Positions 8,170 through 18,395 of a DNA stretch of 46,121 nucleotides are shown one piece after another. Below the pieces are notes generated by a model. It was not told where the DNA came from. It saw only the letters and a program-made list of their open reading frames with translations, and made no database searches. The stretch is taken from contig NZ_ANOH01000489.1 of the NCBI RefSeq assembly GCF_000346505.1, positions 1 through 46,121 of the forward strand. Reading direction: 5' to 3'. Position 1 is the first letter of the stretch. Every line of letters begins with the position of its first letter. This DNA comes from Aporhodopirellula sallentina SM41 (GTDB taxonomy: Bacteria > Planctomycetota > Planctomycetia > Pirellulales > Pirellulaceae). Position numbers and translations under genes: made by a program.

Positions 8170-10134
8170 CTAGCTCGCCCCCGACTGCCTACCGAAATAG
8201 CGTTCAATTAGGTCCTGCATCGCTTGCTGCGCCGCCTCACCGTCGGCCTCGCTATATGTCGCCGCCGTGGCACGATACCACCCGGTTCCGTACAGCGGGT
8301 TGGTGAGTTTTCCGAGCCCCTTCGGATAGACCCGTTTGAGATGCTGGCGAAACTCGCCATTGTCCATCGGAATCAACGTCTTGTAGTGCAACAACCGGTC
8401 ACGGATTTCCTTCGACGGTTGCAAGCCTTCTCGACGCATCATCCTCGCGAGTACCTGAGGCCGTTCGGGCTGAACTCCCCAAAAGTGTATCAACGGTGTC
8501 AGGTCAGCCCCGGCCGCCTTGGACAATCGCAAGATACGCGCGTCGGTCGGATCGGAGTTGTTAGGAACGCGATCTCCTGGTTTCCAACTGGCATTCTCCT
8601 CCTGCCAAAAACGACTCAACGCGTCCCAACCAAAGAGGTTGGCGATCTCGACATATTTCCCATAACCGCGGTGCTGATACTTCACCTCGTCACCGGGTTT
8701 GTTGCTGATGTTCATCGGTTTGCCGTTGCGGAAATTCTCCGTAACCATCCACATCACGGCAACCTCATCAATCGTGAGGTGATTCATCTTGTTCACCGAA
8801 GAACCGAAGGCTTCGTCCAAACTGAATCCAAACTTGCGGTTCATGACCGCAACGTGAGGAAGGTTGACGAGAGCTTCCGTTTCGCCACGGAACTTGGAAC
8901 AAAACTGCGAATGCCCGACTTCGTGGAACACCGTCCAATCTGCGAACTGTGGTCCTTTCAACATCCATGGATGCCGGCACTGTTCGGGTTGATATGCGTT
9001 GTACGGGTAATTCGATTGAGGATAGCCGGGGAAGTTCGCGTTGCCTCGCATCGCCACATCGGCTTGCAGGTACAGCACCGTTTTCGATCGAACGAGCGGA
9101 TGGCCGAATAATTCGGATACAGCATCCATCGCCTTATCCCAATCCTGCATCAGTTTGATCGGGTTGTTCAACTTGCTGAGCCAAGCGGTCGGGACTTGCA
9201 TCATGAATTTGTCGGTCTCGAAATCTGCCCACGGCCCTGGCCACCTCTTTTCAGTTCGATTCCACTCGGCCAATGTCGTCGAATGTGTCTTGGTCATTGA
9301 AAAAAACGGTGCCCGCGCCGCGTTCTTGACCCACACCTTCACCGCGCCAAGATTGGCTTGATACGGAACCTCAATGTAAACACCGCCCCCGAGAGGATTC
9401 GCGATCAGGGTCCGCGCCTCGGTGATCGGATAGACCAATGACACGCGATCGATGCGTTCGATCGTTTTCTTCTTCGACAGATCCCAAGAGTGCGCCCCGA
9501 CTCGGATTGAAAAGCCCTTGTTGACCATGGTAGGTGGCACTGCGACTTCCGCGATCTGCCCTGGCACCAGGTACCAACCCGTTGGTCGACGTGCCGCTCC
9601 GTCCGCACCGGCCACCGGACTTCCGACCGCTTTGGGATGCGACGCGTTGATCAACGCCGAATGAATCCCTTTTCCCGAACTCGCCTTGCCGACCGCACCG
9701 GGAAAGTACACTGATGTTTTGAAGAACATCCCGTCCATCATTCGGCGATACTTCTTCAAGTTGGCTGATGTGTACGCGTTGTCCAGCAACCCTTGTTGTA
9801 GAGCCAACATCGTGTGCTCGAGTTGCAGGTCAGGCGATGGCTTTCGCGGAAACCCATTCTTCGTCTTTGGATTCAAAAACAGCGGCCCTGCCTTCTGCTC
9901 ATAGAGCTCAACAACCGCAAACGCTTTCGCCATTGTTTTGGAATCCGCACCGAGCACGCCCGCGTTCTTTTCGATGAGCGCACGTCCCCGAGCGAGTTCT
10001 TCCGGAGACAACGAGGAGGTGCCCTCGATGTGCTGCTGCAGTCGCACCAACGCGGTGGTGATCGTGTCTTCGCTCGCACATACCGGGATCGCAAATCCGA
10101 CACACACGAAGGCTAGAAAGAATCGAAGATTCAT
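8170..10134 (-). CDS. exported M60-like (enhancin-type) zinc metallopeptidase
   Basis: Protein of 654 residues. The ATG at 10134 was chosen because it begins an ordinary signal peptide (MNLRFFLAFVCVGFAIPVCA); the frame stays open 42 codons further upstream but without a sensible N-terminus. The zinc site HEVGH (H404, E405, H408) is followed after nine residues by E418 in FRGETEALVN, matching the HExxHx(8,28)E gluzincin pattern of the M60 family. The supporting segments GWDALSRFW and LTPLIHFWGV are typical of the region after the catalytic site in M60-like proteins. Family members act on mucins or other glycoproteins; here the substrate is unknown, and secretion into a periplasmic or outer compartment is expected. 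It stands alone, with a 78-bp gap to the next gene. Confidence 0.85.
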   Translation of the reverse strand: MNLRFFLAFVCVGFAIPVCASEDTITTALVRLQQHIEGTSSLSPEELARGRALIEKNAGVLGADSKTMAKAFAVVELYEQKAGPLFLNPKTKNGFPRKPSPDLQLEHTMLALQQGLLDNAYTSANLKKYRRMMDGMFFKTSVYFPGAVGKASSGKGIHSALINASHPKAVGSPVAGADGAARRPTGWYLVPGQIAEVAVPPTMVNKGFSIRVGAHSWDLSKKKTIERIDRVSLVYPITEARTLIANPLGGGVYIEVPYQANLGAVKVWVKNAARAPFFSMTKTHSTTLAEWNRTEKRWPGPWADFETDKFMMQVPTAWLSKLNNPIKLMQDWDKAMDAVSELFGHPLVRSKTVLYLQADVAMRGNANFPGYPQSNYPYNAYQPEQCRHPWMLKGPQFADWTVFHEVGHSQFCSKFRGETEALVNLPHVAVMNRKFGFSLDEAFGSSVNKMNHLTIDEVAVMWMVTENFRNGKPMNISNKPGDEVKYQHRGYGKYVEIANLFGWDALSRFWQEENASWKPGDRVPNNSDPTDARILRLSKAAGADLTPLIHFWGVQPERPQVLARMMRREGLQPSKEIRDRLLHYKTLIPMDNGEFRQHLKRVYPKGLGKLTNPLYGTGWYRATAATYSEADGEAAQQAMQDLIERYFGRQSGAS

Positions 10135-10532
10135 GGGCTCACTCTGATGGAATCGTACTAACGGTGAACAGCCCAATAAAAACACCACATCCAAAGCAAT
10201 CGACAATGCAGCCTTGATGACGATGCAACATGGATTCGGCTCTCGCTGCCGAATCATCATGCGCTATCAACGGTCGTGAGAAACGTCCCAAGGCGAACGT
10301 CAACATGCGGTTTGCGATCCAACAATGACTCCACAAACCACACACATTGGACGACATCTCTCGTCTGTATTGGAGCTGTTCTTTGTTGCTAGCTTTGTCA
10401 GTAAAGAACGTCGTCGCAACCGTGATCATGCAGATAGGACAACGAATTTAGAACTTCTTTCGCTGCTGTGCGCCGGCGACCGAGACCCACACCGCGACGC
10501 GCACGGGGGGCTCTTCATCGCCCCGATGACGA
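10135..10532. other. intergenic, no gene seen
   Basis: This 398-bp stretch lies between the 3' end of recG and the start of the M60-like gene, both leftward. It should contain the promoter of the M60-like gene, but I cannot point to convincing -35/-10 boxes. No persuasive ORF, tRNA or strong hairpin was seen. Confidence 0.5.
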
Positions 10533-12794
10533 CTACGCACCATCGCCGAGATCGAGACGACTCGCGTAGCGCCGCAAGACCTGATCTCGCAGTCCCTCGA
10601 GCTCTTCCGCATCCATCTGCGGGTCCTCATCGATCAGGTCCTGAGCCATCTCTCGGGCGACCTGCAGGATCTCAACATCACGATTGAGATCAGCAATCCG
10701 CAGCGGTGCCAAACCACTTTGTTTCTTCCCCAACATGTCTCCCGGACCACGCAATCGGAAGTCCGCCTCGGCGAGTTCGAAACCATCGTTGGTTTGTTCA
10801 AACACTTTCAAACGCTCGCTCTCCTCAGGTGATCCCTCCCCGTCGGTAAAGACACACAGATAGCCCGCGTGAACACCTCGAGAAATTCTGCCACGCAACT
10901 GATGCAACTGAGCGAGTCCAAATCGATTGCCACCGAGGATTGTCATCACGGTTGCATTGGCGACATCGACTCCAACTTCGATGACTGTGGTGCTGACGAG
11001 AACGTCCACCTCTCCGTCAGCGAAACGCTGCATCACATCCTGTTTGGTTTCGGCATTCATCCGACCGTGCAGCAACTCAACCCGGAGCTTCGGAAACACA
11101 CGATCCCGCAGATGTTCGTAAGTTCGATTCACCGACGTTACATCTTCCACCTCATCGACCGCCGCGGCGCCGTCCTCATCTTCTTGGCGATCGTTGCCTC
11201 TTTCGGCGACATCATCACCCACACGTGGAGCGACGACGTAGGCTTGCCTTCCTTCGGCGATACGCTGTCTCACAAAATCCCACCATCGATCTCGCCATGA
11301 GTCCACCGCGAGATACGTATGCACCTCGCCACGTCCGGCGGGCTTCTCACGAAGCGTACTTAAATCGACATCACCGAACTGCGTCATCGCAACGCTGCGA
11401 GGAATCGGGGTCGCCGACATGACGAGGTAGTGCGGGTCGACGCCGCCTTCTCGCAACCGAACTCGTTGCCGGACACCGAACTTGTGTTGCTCGTCGATCA
11501 CACAGAGCCCGAGCGAGTGAAACTCGATGTCATACACGAGAGCCTGCGTGCCGATGATCAGATCCAACTCACCCGATGCGATCTTTTCGAGAGTCTCACG
11601 TCGTTGTGCCGTCGACAATGATCCGCAAAGCAGACCGATCCGCACGCGGCTGTCGGCGAGGATCTTGCCGAACGTTTGGTAGTGCTGACGGGCGAGCACT
11701 TCGGTCGGTGCCATCAACGTCGCTTGATGGCCCGACGCGACGGCGAGCATCATGGCGAAAATCGCGACTACCGTTTTTCCGCTACCGACATCACCCTGCA
11801 ACAATCGGTTCATCGGAAACTGCCGTCCCATCTCGGCGGCGATCTCATCGATCACACGATTCTGATCACTCGTCAGCTCAAAAGGGAACCGCCGAAGAAT
11901 GCGTTGCCGAATCTGCGCGGTGCAGGTCATCGCCGGTGCCTGCAATCGTCCGGTCAGTGACGAACGACGCATCGCCAAGGCGAGCTGCATGACAAACAAC
12001 TCTTGAAAAATCAGCCGAACGCGAGCCGCCGTTAGTTCCTCCTCCGACGGCGGATTGTGAAGGTCACGCAGCGTAGTCGCGATCGTCGGCAACGCCCCTT
12101 CAACTGCGACGCCGGCATCTCGCAAACGCCGCGCCGCATGCGACCGAATCTCACCCGGCATGACCTCTTTCACGCCGTCTGCGAGAACGTCGGCAACCCG
12201 CCGCGTCAGCCGCCGGAGTTCGTACTCCTTGATGCCTTCGGTCAGCGGATAAACCGGAAGGATCTCGCCGTTTCTCTCCTCATCGGCTCCGTCGACGTCT
12301 CCCTCGATGAGTTCGTACTTCGGATGCGTGAATTCCCATCGCAACCCAGCGAGCTTCGGCGTGCCGCTGATCCGCACGCGCCGATCCAAGGTCAACTGTT
12401 CGGCGCGGAACGGCTGGTTGAAGAAAACAATCCGCACCGCGCCGGAATCATTCTCCACGATCGCAGCAAACAGCGATTTTCCCGGAGTCCTCGAAACCAA
12501 CTCCGCATCGGTGATCTTACCGATAAACGTCGCCGGGCTCCCTTCCTTCAAATCCTCCACCTTGGTCGGCGGTGGAGGAAACTGGTGTTCCCGCGGGAAA
12601 AAAAAGAGCACGTCTTGGGCTTTCCGCAGCCCCAACTTCCTCAGTTTTTCCGCCCGCGCGGGCCCCACCCCCGGCAGAAACTGCAACAAAGTCGACGTCT
12701 CGAACTCAGGCACCGGCGGCGAATCCGCCTGCGAATCCGGCGTCATTTTCGACGAGGAAAGCGATTGTGGAGTGGATTCGTTGGGTTCAGCCAA
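10533..12794 (-). CDS. recG: ATP-dependent DNA helicase RecG
   Basis: Branch-migrating superfamily 2 helicase that remodels stalled forks and Holliday junctions in the cytoplasm. Protein of 753 residues: an N-terminal wedge/OB region beginning LQFLPGVGPARAEKLRKLG, Walker A GDVGSGKT, Walker B DEQHKFGVRQR, motif III SATPIPR, and C-terminal VSTTVIEVGVDV and QLRGRISRG. The TTG at 12794 gives the longest product; an ATG at 12746 would shorten it by 16 low-complexity residues, and neither has a clear ribosome site. One oddity is an acidic insert (DDVAERGNDRQEDEDG and following) between helicase motifs. Confidence 0.97.
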   Translation of the reverse strand: MAEPNESTPQSLSSSKMTPDSQADSPPVPEFETSTLLQFLPGVGPARAEKLRKLGLRKAQDVLFFFPREHQFPPPPTKVEDLKEGSPATFIGKITDAELVSRTPGKSLFAAIVENDSGAVRIVFFNQPFRAEQLTLDRRVRISGTPKLAGLRWEFTHPKYELIEGDVDGADEERNGEILPVYPLTEGIKEYELRRLTRRVADVLADGVKEVMPGEIRSHAARRLRDAGVAVEGALPTIATTLRDLHNPPSEEELTAARVRLIFQELFVMQLALAMRRSSLTGRLQAPAMTCTAQIRQRILRRFPFELTSDQNRVIDEIAAEMGRQFPMNRLLQGDVGSGKTVVAIFAMMLAVASGHQATLMAPTEVLARQHYQTFGKILADSRVRIGLLCGSLSTAQRRETLEKIASGELDLIIGTQALVYDIEFHSLGLCVIDEQHKFGVRQRVRLREGGVDPHYLVMSATPIPRSVAMTQFGDVDLSTLREKPAGRGEVHTYLAVDSWRDRWWDFVRQRIAEGRQAYVVAPRVGDDVAERGNDRQEDEDGAAAVDEVEDVTSVNRTYEHLRDRVFPKLRVELLHGRMNAETKQDVMQRFADGEVDVLVSTTVIEVGVDVANATVMTILGGNRFGLAQLHQLRGRISRGVHAGYLCVFTDGEGSPEESERLKVFEQTNDGFELAEADFRLRGPGDMLGKKQSGLAPLRIADLNRDVEILQVAREMAQDLIDEDPQMDAEELEGLRDQVLRRYASRLDLGDGA

Positions 12795-12997
12795 AACACT
12801 GCTTCATCGAACGCGGCTAGCAAGAAAACGATTGCACCATCGTATCCGGTGCGACGCTCTGCGGCACTCCACCCCAAACCACTTGCCAATGCGTCGCACA
12901 CCCACTCAAACCTCCGGCAAAACCGGCCCCATCAGGCTTCACCGCGAGTGCGTCTTGCCGAAGCCCCCCGCAGCGGATATCTTCACGCGACACACAT

Positions 12998-13082
12998 GCG
13001 GATGTGGCGGAATTGGCAGACGCGCTAGACTCAGGATCTAGTGCCCGATAAGGGCGTGGAGGTTCGAATCCTCTCATCCGTA
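12998..13082 (+). tRNA. tRNA-Leu (anticodon CAG)
   Basis: An 85-nt class II tRNA. The acceptor stem GCGGATG pairs with CATCCGT (first pair G-U) with discriminator A. The anticodon stem CTAGA/TCTAG (13025-13029 and 13037-13041) encloses loop CTCAGGA with CAG at 13032-13034. A long variable arm (TGCCCGATAAGGGCGT) is followed by T-loop TTCGAAT. CCA is not encoded. A strong terminator follows within 10 bp. Confidence 0.97.
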
Positions 13083-13090
13083 CTCCTACG

Positions 13091-13130
13091 AAAAAAGGGT
13101 TTTCGCTGAACGGCGAAAACCCTTTTTTCA
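13091..13130 (+). terminator. rho-independent terminator of tRNA-Leu
   Basis: A perfect 16-bp stem: AAAAAAGGGTTTTCGC at 13091-13106 pairs with GCGAAAACCCTTTTTT at 13113-13128 around a 6-nt loop. The T-run forms the lower right arm. The A-run on the other side makes it potentially bidirectional. Confidence 0.93.
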
Positions 13131-13536
13131 TTTGCCCATGGCACACACCAAGCCCCGCAGCGCAGATCGATCACCCGTGCTGTTCGGGGGCTGCGCCGTT
13201 TAAAAATGCCATGCTCGCAAGATTGATGTCCCCCTCCCGAACGCAGAGGCGGTGCAGTTTTTTAAGTGCTGTATTGCCAAGCGTTTATTATCACCCTCCG
13301 ATTGGGAGGGTCGAGCGAAGCGAGAAAAGGGCTCAGCATCAAATCCAGCGTGCAACCCTCCGCGGCCCGAAGCAGTCCGCCCCCCCCCAAAAAAAAGGAG
13401 TGGGGAGGGTAACGCAATACTGAAAGACCTCCGCACTTGGGGAGGGTCGGAATGCGAGCGTTCAGCGAGAGGTCCGAGAAGGGCAGTGCCTGCCGTTTCC
13501 CGTGCTCAGGCCAACTCCCTTATAGTATCTCGCCGC
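13131..13536. other. intergenic with GC-rich repeated segments, no gene
   Basis: No credible ORF. The stretch holds GGGAGGGTCGAGCGAAGCGA near 13305, a C10/A8 homopolymer pair at about 13380-13397, and GCGAGCGTTCAGCGAGAGGT near 13456, whose complement recurs at about 41745-41757. CAGCACTTAA-type sequence near 13255 (minus strand) recurs near 41957. These look like copies of dispersed intergenic repeats. Confidence 0.55.
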
Positions 13537-13989
13537 CTACGGAAGCACGAGGTCGAGACTCTCCGTATCTGCCGACACCACAACGGGCTCGGGAAGAGTG
13601 ACTTCCATCGGACCGCCTTCGCGTCTTCCTCTCGTTGGCGCCGCCCTTCGCGACGAAGGAGCTCCGGCTTCCACGGCCGGCGGCGGGCCTAACGAGGTCA
13701 TCGTCACCACCACCGTGTGGCTGCCCACAACAGCCCCTTCGACGTCCCTGGAATACTCCAACGAGTAATTGCCATTGGCATCTGAGGTGCCATACGAAGG
13801 GCGCCCCTGAGCGGCATAGAACGTGATCGATGCATTCGAGACAGGCTGCCCGTTTTGCAACACCGTGCCCGTCACCGGAACAATCTCTGGCCCCTCGGGA
13901 CCACACCCAACGCAGGCTACCAACAGAGCAACCGCCCACAGAGGAACACGCAAAACTTGTCGCGTTCCACTCAAACACTTCCTAATCAT
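13537..13989 (-). CDS. lipoprotein with transthyretin-like (carboxypeptidase regulatory-type) domain
   Basis: Protein of 150 residues. The N-terminus has a basic start, a hydrophobic segment and a lipobox LLVACVGC. The mature part contains VPVTGTVLQNGQPVSNASIT, then GTSDANGNYSL and a closing beta-strand pattern, the features of a small Ig/transthyretin-like regulatory domain common in planctomycete lipoproteins. A basic linker rich in R and G follows, then the C-terminus SLDLVLP. Its ATG overlaps the TGA of the upstream DUF1559 gene (13986-13989), so the two are very probably translated from one message. Confidence 0.88.
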   Translation of the reverse strand: MIRKCLSGTRQVLRVPLWAVALLVACVGCGPEGPEIVPVTGTVLQNGQPVSNASITFYAAQGRPSYGTSDANGNYSLEYSRDVEGAVVGSHTVVVTMTSLGPPPAVEAGAPSSRRAAPTRGRREGGPMEVTLPEPVVVSADTESLDLVLP

Positions 13990-15062
13990 TCGAACTCTCC
14001 TGGTACGGTCCCGTCATACCGGTCCATCAGAGCGGTATAAATATCAAACTGAATGCTCTCGGTGAGGAAATGCACCGATCCGTCCGCGAACAAGAACTGC
14101 GCTCCGCCCGTGTGCTGGGAACGAAACGCAGTGTTGCCCCACGATGTTGTGTACTGGTTGTTTGCCCACGCACCGCTGACCACACCTTGGCTGCTCTTGG
14201 CGGTCCAGCTATCTCCCGAGTAATTGATCGGGAAACGGGTGACCACGTAATTCGACAGGTCTGAACTGTGCGTACCGGTGGCACAGGACCACATTCCGCC
14301 ACGCACCGCACTGGCGCGGAAATCGTTGTCCAAACCGTGGAACGCACCCTGTTCACCAACTGCGATCGTATGCGACGTGCCGTCGAGCATCGTGGCGAAT
14401 CTCGTGATCGTCCCAGGCCAGTTCTGCCCCATGTTTTCACGCCACTTCACGCCAAAAAAGCCGTTGTCGGCGATGACACCGACACGTTGCCATTCCGCGG
14501 ATTCGTGCCAATCAGCCACGGTGCCGCCCTTGTAGTTGCAACCGTTGTTTCCCGCGTAGTCAGAAATCTGCACTTCGATCGTCTCCGGAGCCCCAAGAGC
14601 CTGTGTCGCCGCACTCGTTGGGTAAATCCAAGTCTTCGGCAGAACACTCGAGGGACAACTGTAACTCGGCACCCTCAACCGATTCATCGCATCCCACGCG
14701 CGAGCCGGTGCAGCCCATGACGCGTCCATCAAATCAAACGTCGTCCCCTCATAGGTAATCCCGTCGACGGCGGCCCCTTGTTCCAACTGCGGCAAAATCC
14801 GAATCAGCCAGGACGTCTGACGCTGCCAACCATCTGCCGACGGCCCCTCACCGAGCACCGCGAGCGGAAACTGCTTGTACGCGTCGTGATAGTTGTGAAT
14901 TGCCAAACCAATCTGCTTCAAATTGTTGGAGCAACTCATTCTTCGAGCCGCCTCACGAGCCGACTGCACCGCAGGAAGCAACAACCCAACCAACACTCCA
15001 ATAATTGCGATCACGACCAACAATTCAACAAGAGTAAAACCTTTACATCTTTTCCAACGCAT
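13986..15062 (-). CDS. DUF1559 prepilin-like exported protein (copy 2)
   Basis: Protein of 358 residues from the ATG at 15062 ([20 protein letters not shown]); starts at 15077 or 15119 would lengthen the leader atypically. After the pseudopilin helix comes [20 protein letters not shown], and the C-terminal domain ends with FLFADGSVHFLTESI, giving the conserved DG motif. The middle region includes LDGTSHTIAVGEQ. It is followed with ATGA overlap by a transthyretin-like lipoprotein, unlike copies 1 and 3, where a tiny lipoprotein precedes. Upstream lies an unusually long gene-free region. The role is not known; the family is typically exported through a type IV pilus/type II-like pathway. Confidence 0.93.
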   Translation of the reverse strand: MRWKRCKGFTLVELLVVIAIIGVLVGLLLPAVQSAREAARRMSCSNNLKQIGLAIHNYHDAYKQFPLAVLGEGPSADGWQRQTSWLIRILPQLEQGAAVDGITYEGTTFDLMDASWAAPARAWDAMNRLRVPSYSCPSSVLPKTWIYPTSAATQALGAPETIEVQISDYAGNNGCNYKGGTVADWHESAEWQRVGVIADNGFFGVKWRENMGQNWPGTITRFATMLDGTSHTIAVGEQGAFHGLDNDFRASAVRGGMWSCATGTHSSDLSNYVVTRFPINYSGDSWTAKSSQGVVSGAWANNQYTTSWGNTAFRSQHTGGAQFLFADGSVHFLTESIQFDIYTALMDRYDGTVPGEFE

Positions 15063-16608
15063 TACGCCTAATCCCATATATCTGCAGGGCACTAAATCAA
15101 AATCAAACTTGAATAACACAAACGCAACTGCTGTTCCAAAAACACATTCCTACTCGCCCAACATCACTGCCGCCCCAAACAAAAAAACACCGATCACCTC
15201 CAGACGATCCTTGCGTCTTGCACAAAGAAGCAAAAACGCCCCCCGTAGCCAATCATCAATAACGCTTAAGCCACCCTCCACTCAGACAACGAAACGCGAT
15301 CTGCCCACACACAAAAAACTAAAAACACTCCTGCCACACTTGCATCAAAACACACAAAGCAACACCCCCCTGCGCACAACTTAAGCACACACCCAAAAAA
15401 ACGAGCACGCACACAAGGCATGAAACGCCTAATAAAACAACGCCTTACACCACCTAAAGATCGCGTATCAAACACACGTTCATCATCACGCAGCAGTGGC
15501 TCGACAGCCAAGAAACAGCCCGCCCGCCAAATCCACACCGCGACAACCCAAAGGCGCATAAAAACCAAAAAGCCAACCTCAACAAACCTATAATCCGGTG
15601 GGCGCCATCCTAAACTCCCCCATCAAAACCGCGGCGAATAAAGATCGGCTAATAAGTCCCTGAGCAGACTTCAAGACGCAAGAATGTCTACGCGCGTTTC
15701 ACCAGAACAAACCTTGATCAAACCCAACCGAACAACGTTTTCTTGATCGGGCGATTATGTTTCTCGCGCGGCAATCCAGAATGCCGCAATAGCCAACAAG
15801 ATAGACAGCAACATCCCTCGATAGGAAACGACCATCCGAGAGGAGCCTGCATTGCATGCTTAAGACAACCGGCCAGAGAAAGACCGCATTCGCATGAGAC
15901 ATACAGGACTTAACAAACACCACCAAACCTATGCATACGAATTCATATGCAATCCAACAATATCACTTCTCAACAAGCCAGCAGCCGACGAGCGTTGGTC
16001 CCAGTTGCCTCATTTAAACCGCCGACCATTCTCTTCGCCTGACATACTTCCAATCAGGCTCTTAATACAACACCACCAACACTTCACTGATGCCTACTAG
16101 ACAACACTATCAATCGACAAGACATACAAACGAAAGAAAACACATCCCTTGCACATCAACGTCAACCAAGCATCAAACTCAATCCTTACAAACTTCGAAA
16201 TCACTACCAACCAGTATCGCAGCATATCAACAATAAAACGGAACATTCCGTTCCCGCTCTCGGCACCCTGAAACAGGCAACTCTCCAGTCGCAACAAACC
16301 TGATGCAAGCCGACGTTGAACATAGGATAGATCTCGCGACAAACGAGTCTTGTCCGTTTCCTAGGACGTCGCTTGAATATGCGCACGCATCGCGCATTCT
16401 GAGCCACCGCGCACCCTCCAAAACACGCCCGCACCCTCCTCATGGGGGAACAAAAGAGGCAAAGAGACCGGCACTTACCGTCGTTTCGCCGCAAATCAGC
16501 GATCCGGGGGCTTCTCCTCCGGCGGGCTGCGTGCCCCTCCAGGATGTCGCCTAAATGCTATATTCTTGGCCGTGATCACCCCACTTCGCAGATACGAGAG
16601 ACAAAACG
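15063..16608. other. 1.5-kb gene-free tract, strongly A/C-rich on the plus strand
   Basis: No convincing coding frame. For about 1.1 kb the plus strand is depleted in G (about 4 to 9 G per 60 bases in the lines counted by eye between 15121 and 15420) and rich in A and C, with many ACACAC and AAAAAC runs. The frame at 15266-15568 (minus) gives a Cys/Trp/Val-rich sequence with no domain and is judged to be an artefact of the composition. A possible -10 box TATATT lies at 16559-16564, 45 bp upstream of the isochorismatase gene; no clear -35 was seen. Confidence 0.6.
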
Positions 16609-17166
16609 ATGAGTCGTGCCCTATTGGTAATTGATGTCCAGCGAGAATATTTCGAAGGCGCGTTGCCGGTCTCTTACCCCGATGGCCACTTGCAGCGGAT
16701 CCTCGAAGTCATGGACGAGGCCGCCAAAGCCAAAGTCCCCACGGCCGTGATCCGTCACCATCAACCCGATCCGGATTCGCCAATGTTTCGGCTCAACTCG
16801 GACATGTGGCAACTGCACAGTGAAGTCGAAAATCGCCCTCGCGACATTTTGATCGACAAACAACTCCCCGGCTCGTTCACCGGTACCGATCTCGATCAAT
16901 GGCTGAAGTCGGTCAACGCCGACACCGTTTGCATCACCGGATACATGACCCAGATGTGCTGCGACACGACCGCTCGCCAAGCTTTTCACCGGGGATACAA
17001 AGTTGAATTCCTCAGTGACGCGACCGGAACGCTCGACGTCGAAAATGAAGCGGGAACCGCCAAGGCGGAAGAACTGCAGAATTCGATTCTCGTCGCCCAG
17101 CAAATGTTCATCAGCGAGGTCATCAAGACTCAGGACTGGCTGCCGCGTCTCGCTACCAACGCTTGA
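16609..17166 (+). CDS. isochorismatase-family cysteine hydrolase
   Basis: Protein of 185 residues, the usual length for the family. The catalytic triad is visible: D9 in [13 protein letters not shown]84 in [10 protein letters not shown] and C117 in [16 protein letters not shown], preceded by the usual non-prolyl cis peptide region. Members hydrolyse amides or enol ethers (nicotinamide, N-carbamoylsarcosine, isochorismate, ureidoacrylate); the substrate cannot be read from the sequence. A purine-rich GAGAGAC lies upstream of the ATG. The gene ends inside the 3' end of the leftward aminotransferase gene (37-bp tail-to-tail overlap). Confidence 0.92.
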   Translation: MSRALLVIDVQREYFEGALPVSYPDGHLQRILEVMDEAAKAKVPTAVIRHHQPDPDSPMFRLNSDMWQLHSEVENRPRDILIDKQLPGSFTGTDLDQWLKSVNADTVCITGYMTQMCCDTTARQAFHRGYKVEFLSDATGTLDVENEAGTAKAEELQNSILVAQQMFISEVIKTQDWLPRLATNA

Positions 17167-18383
17167 TCCGTCGCGAGTACATCCGCGAGTCGCTCGTACT
17201 GCTCGATCGAGTTGTATGCCTGCGCCGAAATGCGCAGGCAGCCTTGATTCCCCACCCGCAGTACTGGGAACTCAAAACGATGTTCCCCGCGCAGTCGTTC
17301 GGCAATCTCGCGTAGCCGCTCGTCAGTCAAACCGCTCCACCCCGGCACAGGAATCGTTGCCAAACTGCCGAGCATGGACTCGGGAACGGGCGCATCGACT
17401 TCCAGTCGATCGAGCAGTCTCGATCGACCAGCGACAACCAGCCGATGGTTACGCTGCATCAACGCCCGCATTCCCTCGGTGTTGATCCCAGGCCCCACAT
17501 CACTGCCGCCTGCGAACAATCCGCTCAAAAATTTGATCGCCGTCGGAAGAGCGAGCAGCGGTGACGGATCGAATGTGCCGGGCCAATTGAAGTTGGCGTG
17601 AAACGACGTGTCGCCCAATCCTTCGGTGTTCGCCCCGTGACTGATCACGGTCGGCTGGATGTCGCTCTGCCATTCTTCGCGAGCAAACAAGAACCCGGAC
17701 ACTTTAGGGCCACACCACCATTTATGGTGATTCGCGGTGTAGTAGTCCGCCCCCAACGAAGAAAGGTCCACCGACAACATTCCCGGACCATGCGCGCCGT
17801 CTACCATCACGCGCACTCCGCGCGAGCGCGCCAAACGGACGATCTCAGCAACCGGCATCACGATCCCCGTGGGGCTGGTCACGTGATCCACCAACACCCA
17901 ACGCGTCTTTGGCGATAACGCGGCGGCGATCGCATCCAGGATTTCATCGGAACCACGAATCGGAAACGGAATGTCGGCCACAACCACATCCGCGCCGGCG
18001 ACCTCTGCCGCATGCCGCACGGCATTGTTGCACGCGTTGTATCCGTGATTGGTAATCAGAACCTCGTCGCCCTCCTGCAACGGCAGGGATCGGATCACGG
18101 CATTGACACCCTCGGTCGCGTTTCGAACGAACACGAGATCCCGAGACGACGCCTGCATCTGCGTCGCGACGACGTCACGCACCTCATCGAGCTTCGGCAG
18201 GAGCGTTCGCTCCGGTGCCAGAAACTCGATCGGCTCTCGCTCGAGCCGCTCCGACCACCCCCGCTGAGCCTCCAAGACACACTTGGGTGACGCACCGAAC
18301 GACCCATGATTGAGAAAATCAACGTCAGGGCGGAGCAACCAATGCTCGCCGAGCGAATGTCCATCCACAGCCAACTGGGTCAA
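17130..18383 (-). CDS. class V aminotransferase (isopenicillin N epimerase-like)
   Basis: PLP enzyme of 417 residues. The start is taken as TTG at 18383, which has GGAGG (complement of 18391-18395) seven bases upstream and gives [15 protein letters not shown], leading directly into [17 protein letters not shown], the typical family N-terminus. The open frame continues to 18710 but encodes Cys/Trp-rich nonsense. Catalytic features are the PLP Lys in [18 protein letters not shown], the DGAHGPG Asp that contacts the pyridine ring, and NATEGVNAV. The closest type is the CefD/isopenicillin N epimerase-like group, many of which are cysteine desulfurase relatives of unknown substrate. Confidence 0.9.
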   Translation of the reverse strand: MTQLAVDGHSLGEHWLLRPDVDFLNHGSFGASPKCVLEAQRGWSERLEREPIEFLAPERTLLPKLDEVRDVVATQMQASSRDLVFVRNATEGVNAVIRSLPLQEGDEVLITNHGYNACNNAVRHAAEVAGADVVVADIPFPIRGSDEILDAIAAALSPKTRWVLVDHVTSPTGIVMPVAEIVRLARSRGVRVMVDGAHGPGMLSVDLSSLGADYYTANHHKWWCGPKVSGFLFAREEWQSDIQPTVISHGANTEGLGDTSFHANFNWPGTFDPSPLLALPTAIKFLSGLFAGGSDVGPGINTEGMRALMQRNHRLVVAGRSRLLDRLEVDAPVPESMLGSLATIPVPGWSGLTDERLREIAERLRGEHRFEFPVLRVGNQGCLRISAQAYNSIEQYERLADVLATDQALVARRGSQS

Positions 18384-18390
18384 GTTCAAG

Positions 18391-18395
18391 CCTCC
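18391..18395 (-). promoter_or_regulatory. ribosome binding site deciding a TTG start
   Basis: On the minus strand this reads GGAGG and stands seven bases before TTG at 18383. It is the reason for choosing that start, since no ATG exists between the conserved N-terminus and the long upstream extension. Confidence 0.75.

Noticed and set aside
12998-13082. tRNA-Leu as an integration site
   Set aside because: No integrase, no duplicated 3' end of the tRNA and no island-like gene content were found next to it.
15266-15568. Minus-strand frame of 100 codons in the A/C-rich tract
   Set aside because: It is Cys/Trp/Val/Arg-rich as expected from G/T-rich DNA, has no domain or clear ribosome site, and the composition alone explains it.
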